Source: Zasmidium citrigriseum (taxonomy: Eukaryota > Ascomycota > Dothideomycetes > Mycosphaerellales > Mycosphaerellaceae). Taken from it: DNA of 64,000 bases. Of this stretch, positions 61,029-64,000 are shown in pieces; the stretch's first letter is position 1; each line of letters opens with the position of its first letter. Made by a program: the position numbers and the translations under genes. The notes beneath the pieces were generated by a model. The model ran no database searches, was not told the DNA's origin, and worked only from the letters and a program-made list of their open reading frames with translations. The DNA is taken from assembly GCA_002786025.1 (NCBI GenBank), contig NHNW01000002.1, forward strand, positions 806,001 to 870,000, given 5' to 3'.

Positions 61029-64000
61029 ATGGATGACTATCCAAAGACCTTTACGCCGGCCGTGACGTGGAAGAGCAGTGCTCCGTTCGTTGTCGTTGAC
61101 GCCGACCACAAGGATAGCGATGGGGCGCCTCAGGTGAAGAAAGCAGATGGCGGGAAGACAATCTCGGTTGCGGCAACGGCGGAGTACCTGGAATATAGTT
61201 TCCCCGGCAGCCGATTCAGCACCAACACGCGACTCAAGTACATCTACGACGCGAAGGCGCAACCCGTCATCTTTGGCATCGGCACAGACGAGGTAAGCAT
61301 CGGAGGCATTCGTGGTCATGATAACTTTGTTCGTCATTGACGCGTTCAGCAATGCTATGTCCACGTCAACATCGGCGGCGCCGCACTGGGCTTCCGGTCC
61401 GTCGTGCTTTCGATCGGGGACGCAGTCAAAGTCAAGGCCTTCGATGTCTTCCAGACTGGTGACAACGTTTTCATAGTTCTGGCAGGCTCGCAGACGTCCG
61501 GCACGAGTACAAGCTCGAAGATCTCCTGGACCAAGCTGAAGACACCTGACTTGTCGAGTGACAGCAAAGGACAGATCATCAACAATGTTTTCACAAGTGC
61601 GTTGCAAAACCAAGTCGTCCTGAATAACATATCACTGATAACGCCACAGGTCTTCAATGGACCTCTATCGAGGACACTAATGTCAGCAAATTCAATATCA
61701 GCTATGTGACGTGTTCGGTCCTGAACGATGAGGATTCCAAAGACCATGTCCATATTGTCGCAGGTGTGGAGGCGACCGCGAACAGAGAAGCCTCGTTCTT
61801 TACCTATGACTCTTCCAGCTCCAAAGATTGGAAGGCTGTTTCGCTGGCCACTTCTACAGAAAAACTTCTCACATGCTGCTCTGCTATGCCGAGCTCAGGG
61901 CTTGGCCAAGGCATACTTTATGTTGCCCGCCACGACGATGCCGAGCATGGTGGGCAGAATACATGTTCTTTCCGTGGGACAGGCGCAAGTTCCGCTTTTA
62001 CCCAGACAGGTAGCGTCACCAATGCAGTGTGCAGTGTCAACAGGCTCTCCGATGAAAATCCGTGAGTTATCGCAACAGCGGAACTCTTCTTTATTGCGCG
62101 ACTGACTGTGTGGCAGCTGGACTGATATCACCATCGCAACTACCGATGGCATCTCTTTCTACGATGCTGCTCAAGTACTGGACACGAAAAAGCCTACCAG
62201 TGTTTTGGGCGGTGGTATATCCTGGAAAGAAGTCGTCTGCTCCAGCCAAAGGATCGGATCTTCAGGTCACTGGTCGGTGTTTGCTTTGTCTGAATACAAC
62301 GAGCTCTGGTTCTTTGCGGGAGAACGCGAGGTCAGTCAGACTGGAGTTGTCTGGTCGAAGCCCATCGCACCGATACGATTGGATGTGCGACATATTGATT
62401 GCGAGCTCAACCCGGTGACCCAGACGCATGAGCTGGTCTATGTCACGAGTGAAGGTGATGGTCTCCGTCATCTATCACGGGATCCCCAGACGTCTCTTTG
62501 GACGGAGAAGCCGATCATCAGCACTCCGCTCAATGCTAAGAAAGTAGTCGCCACGAAGAGCCAGGCGTTTGTCATAAACCTGGGTTTCACGGACGGACAG
62601 GGCCATCCGGTCCCTGCAGGCTACAAAGTCGGGCTGACATCTGCGCCCACCTTTGCGCTGGTCAATGACTGCACACGCAATCTAGGCAGCAAACCTCAAG
62701 ATGTCAAGACGAATGCATTCGGCCGTATTACCATTGCTATTGCTAGCAACGACAGATTAACCGCTGGCGATTTGGGGGTCACTTTGGCACAGTTCACATC
62801 CAAGCCCGAGACATTCTATGTGCAGCCTGCTCAGCGTCTGGCGCATGTACTTTCACAGGTCAAGGATGGGAACGATCTTCGAAACGCCACGAACTCGGCT
62901 GGAGATCGTGTCTTCAAAGACAAAGATGTTCAGAATCATAGCGATGCATTCGATACAGCTGGGGCCGCGATCTCAAAAATGTCTCTTCAGCCACAGTCCG
63001 GTGGATCGCAACCCTCGAGCACACCGTCTACCACGGCCACTGACACCAACCCAAAGGTTGTGACATACGAGAAGTCCAGAAATACCGATTCTGGAAAGGT
63101 CGAAGGAAAAGCGACCAAGGACGATAAGAGTTGGATAGAGCAGGCCGAGGATGGCGTAGCCAACGTTATCGGCGAGATCTTTGAGTTCCTAAAGAACTGC
63201 GTCAAGGCCGTTGTCAAGATAGCTCTGAAAATCGTCGGGCCTATAGTGACATTCATCATCAAGATCGGCAGTCGAATCCTGCGATTCGTACTGGAGGGCT
63301 TCAGCAAGATCATGAGCTGCGCGCTGGATTTACTGCAGGCCATTTTACCATGGGATCTCTCGGGACTACGGGACTGGCTGTCATTCAGATACAAGCGCGT
63401 TGAAGAAACTCGGAAGGACCTCGCGACACTATTCACGGCCAGTCTGGACTTGAGTAGTCGCTTTTGCCATGAGAACGTCGACTCCATCAAGACACAGCTC
63501 GATATACTGGAGCAAAACTTCAAGAACTGGATTGGACCCGCCGGCGCTGGTGATGCCAGTCAACATCAATCAGGAGGATCCAGTATACTGGATAACCCGA
63601 TCATTTCCGCTCTGTTGAAGTTCAACCCCCTGTCCTGGATTCTGGAGGCCGTGGAAGAAGAACTGGGCTCTTCATGCCCAAAGTTCTCGGTCGATGTAGA
63701 TTTGACCAAAGCAGGCGACATTATGACCATCCTTGGAAACATCATCGGTGGCACCACCGATACAATTTACTCGGCTGCATCGGATCCCTCTTCAGCTTCG
63801 GACATATTCATGAACTACTTGAAAAGCTCGGCCGTCAACCTGTTCAGCGCTATCAAGCGAGCCGTCATCGCCATTATGGACGGTGTTGTCGGTGCCTTGG
63901 ATGCGTTGAAGACATTCATCACGGCCAAGTGGGATTTGGGCGATCTGTCGGACCTGTGGTTCGAACTGACCCAGTGCGACCTATCTGTCTTGAACTTCGT
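61029..64000 (+). CDS. Very large multidomain protein of unknown function (3' end outside window)
   Basis: Exons 61029-61292, 61350-61596, 61650-62061 and 62117 to the window edge, all GT-AG and in frame; 935 residues visible, no stop reached. There is no signal peptide. Residues 1 to about 520 are beta-rich, with propeller-like units such as TDITIATTDGISFYDA, WSVFALSEYNELWFFAGERE and HELVYVTSEGDGLRHLSRD. About 520-600 looks like an Ig-like domain (NLGFTDGQGHPVPAGYKVGL, then TNAFGRITIAIASNDRLTAG). After a Ser/Thr-rich linker come long hydrophobic or amphipathic helices with regularly spaced Lys (FLKNCVKAVVKIALKIVGPI, then TFIIKIGSRILRFVLEGFSK), a CPKFSVDVDLTKAGDIM strand entry, and more helices (LFSAIKRAVIAIMDGVVGAL). 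It might be membrane-active, structural or part of a secreted complex; nothing proves this. Confidence 0.7.

Noticed and set aside
60492..61753. Minus-strand frames of 95-213 codons across the promoter and first exons of the right-edge gene
   Set aside because: Antisense shadows of the spliced plus-strand gene or chance frames in its promoter; no domain seen.

Overview
The window is nuclear DNA of a filamentous ascomycete (Pezizomycotina, probably Dothideomycetes). The signs are gene-dense DNA on both strands, introns mostly 48-65 nt long with GTRNGT donors and CTAAC-like branch sites, two Zn2Cys6 regulators, and fungus-specific families such as Rrn11, Csm1/Pcs1, NmrA-like proteins and heme-thiolate peroxidases. 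The species cannot be named from sequence alone.

Left part (1-20 kb): mostly core cell genes. These are the 3' part of the spliceosomal helicase Brr2, the ribosome-biogenesis WD protein Pwp1, a vacuolar-type Ctr copper transporter, Orc3, a G-patch protein (GPATCH11 type) and a WrbA/Pst2-type flavodoxin quinone reductase. They are followed by a DAL81/TamA-like regulator, a secreted GDSL esterase, a secreted GH130-like protein and a Cdc1/Ted1-type phosphoesterase. The quinone reductase ends in a TGA CTA stop context followed by 63 open codons that finish in a CaaX-type box. This is the best candidate here for something undescribed.

Middle (21-47 kb): a secreted Gln/Gly/Asn-rich repeat protein, then a compact accessory group (NmrA-like, Zn2Cys6 regulator, short-chain dehydrogenase, SnoaL-like). 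Housekeeping genes resume with Csm1, a RING-H2 protein, Rrn11, a small secreted protein, Afg1, Nog1, gamma-glutamylcyclotransferase, a zinc-finger/ankyrin protein and a Cue1-like ER protein. Near 45.4 kb lies a tRNA-Arg(CCT)-like sequence whose T arm is split by a 52-nt insert with all spliceosomal intron signals.

Right part (47-64 kb): accessory metabolism and unknowns. It holds a zinc-type alcohol dehydrogenase-like oxidoreductase, a second Ctr copper transporter, a secreted DJ-1/PfpI protein, a heme-thiolate peroxidase, a second SnoaL-like protein and an alpha/beta-hydrolase with an apparent single-base frameshift. The window ends with a divergent pair of large proteins of unknown function. 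One (minus strand, over 720 residues) opens with a pattern that weakly recalls TULIP/P47-like proteins. The other (plus strand, over 935 residues, running off the window) combines a beta-rich front half, an Ig-like segment and long hydrophobic or amphipathic helices.

Gene structures were worked out by hand from splice signals and frame continuity. Family names rest on motif recognition; no database search was possible.
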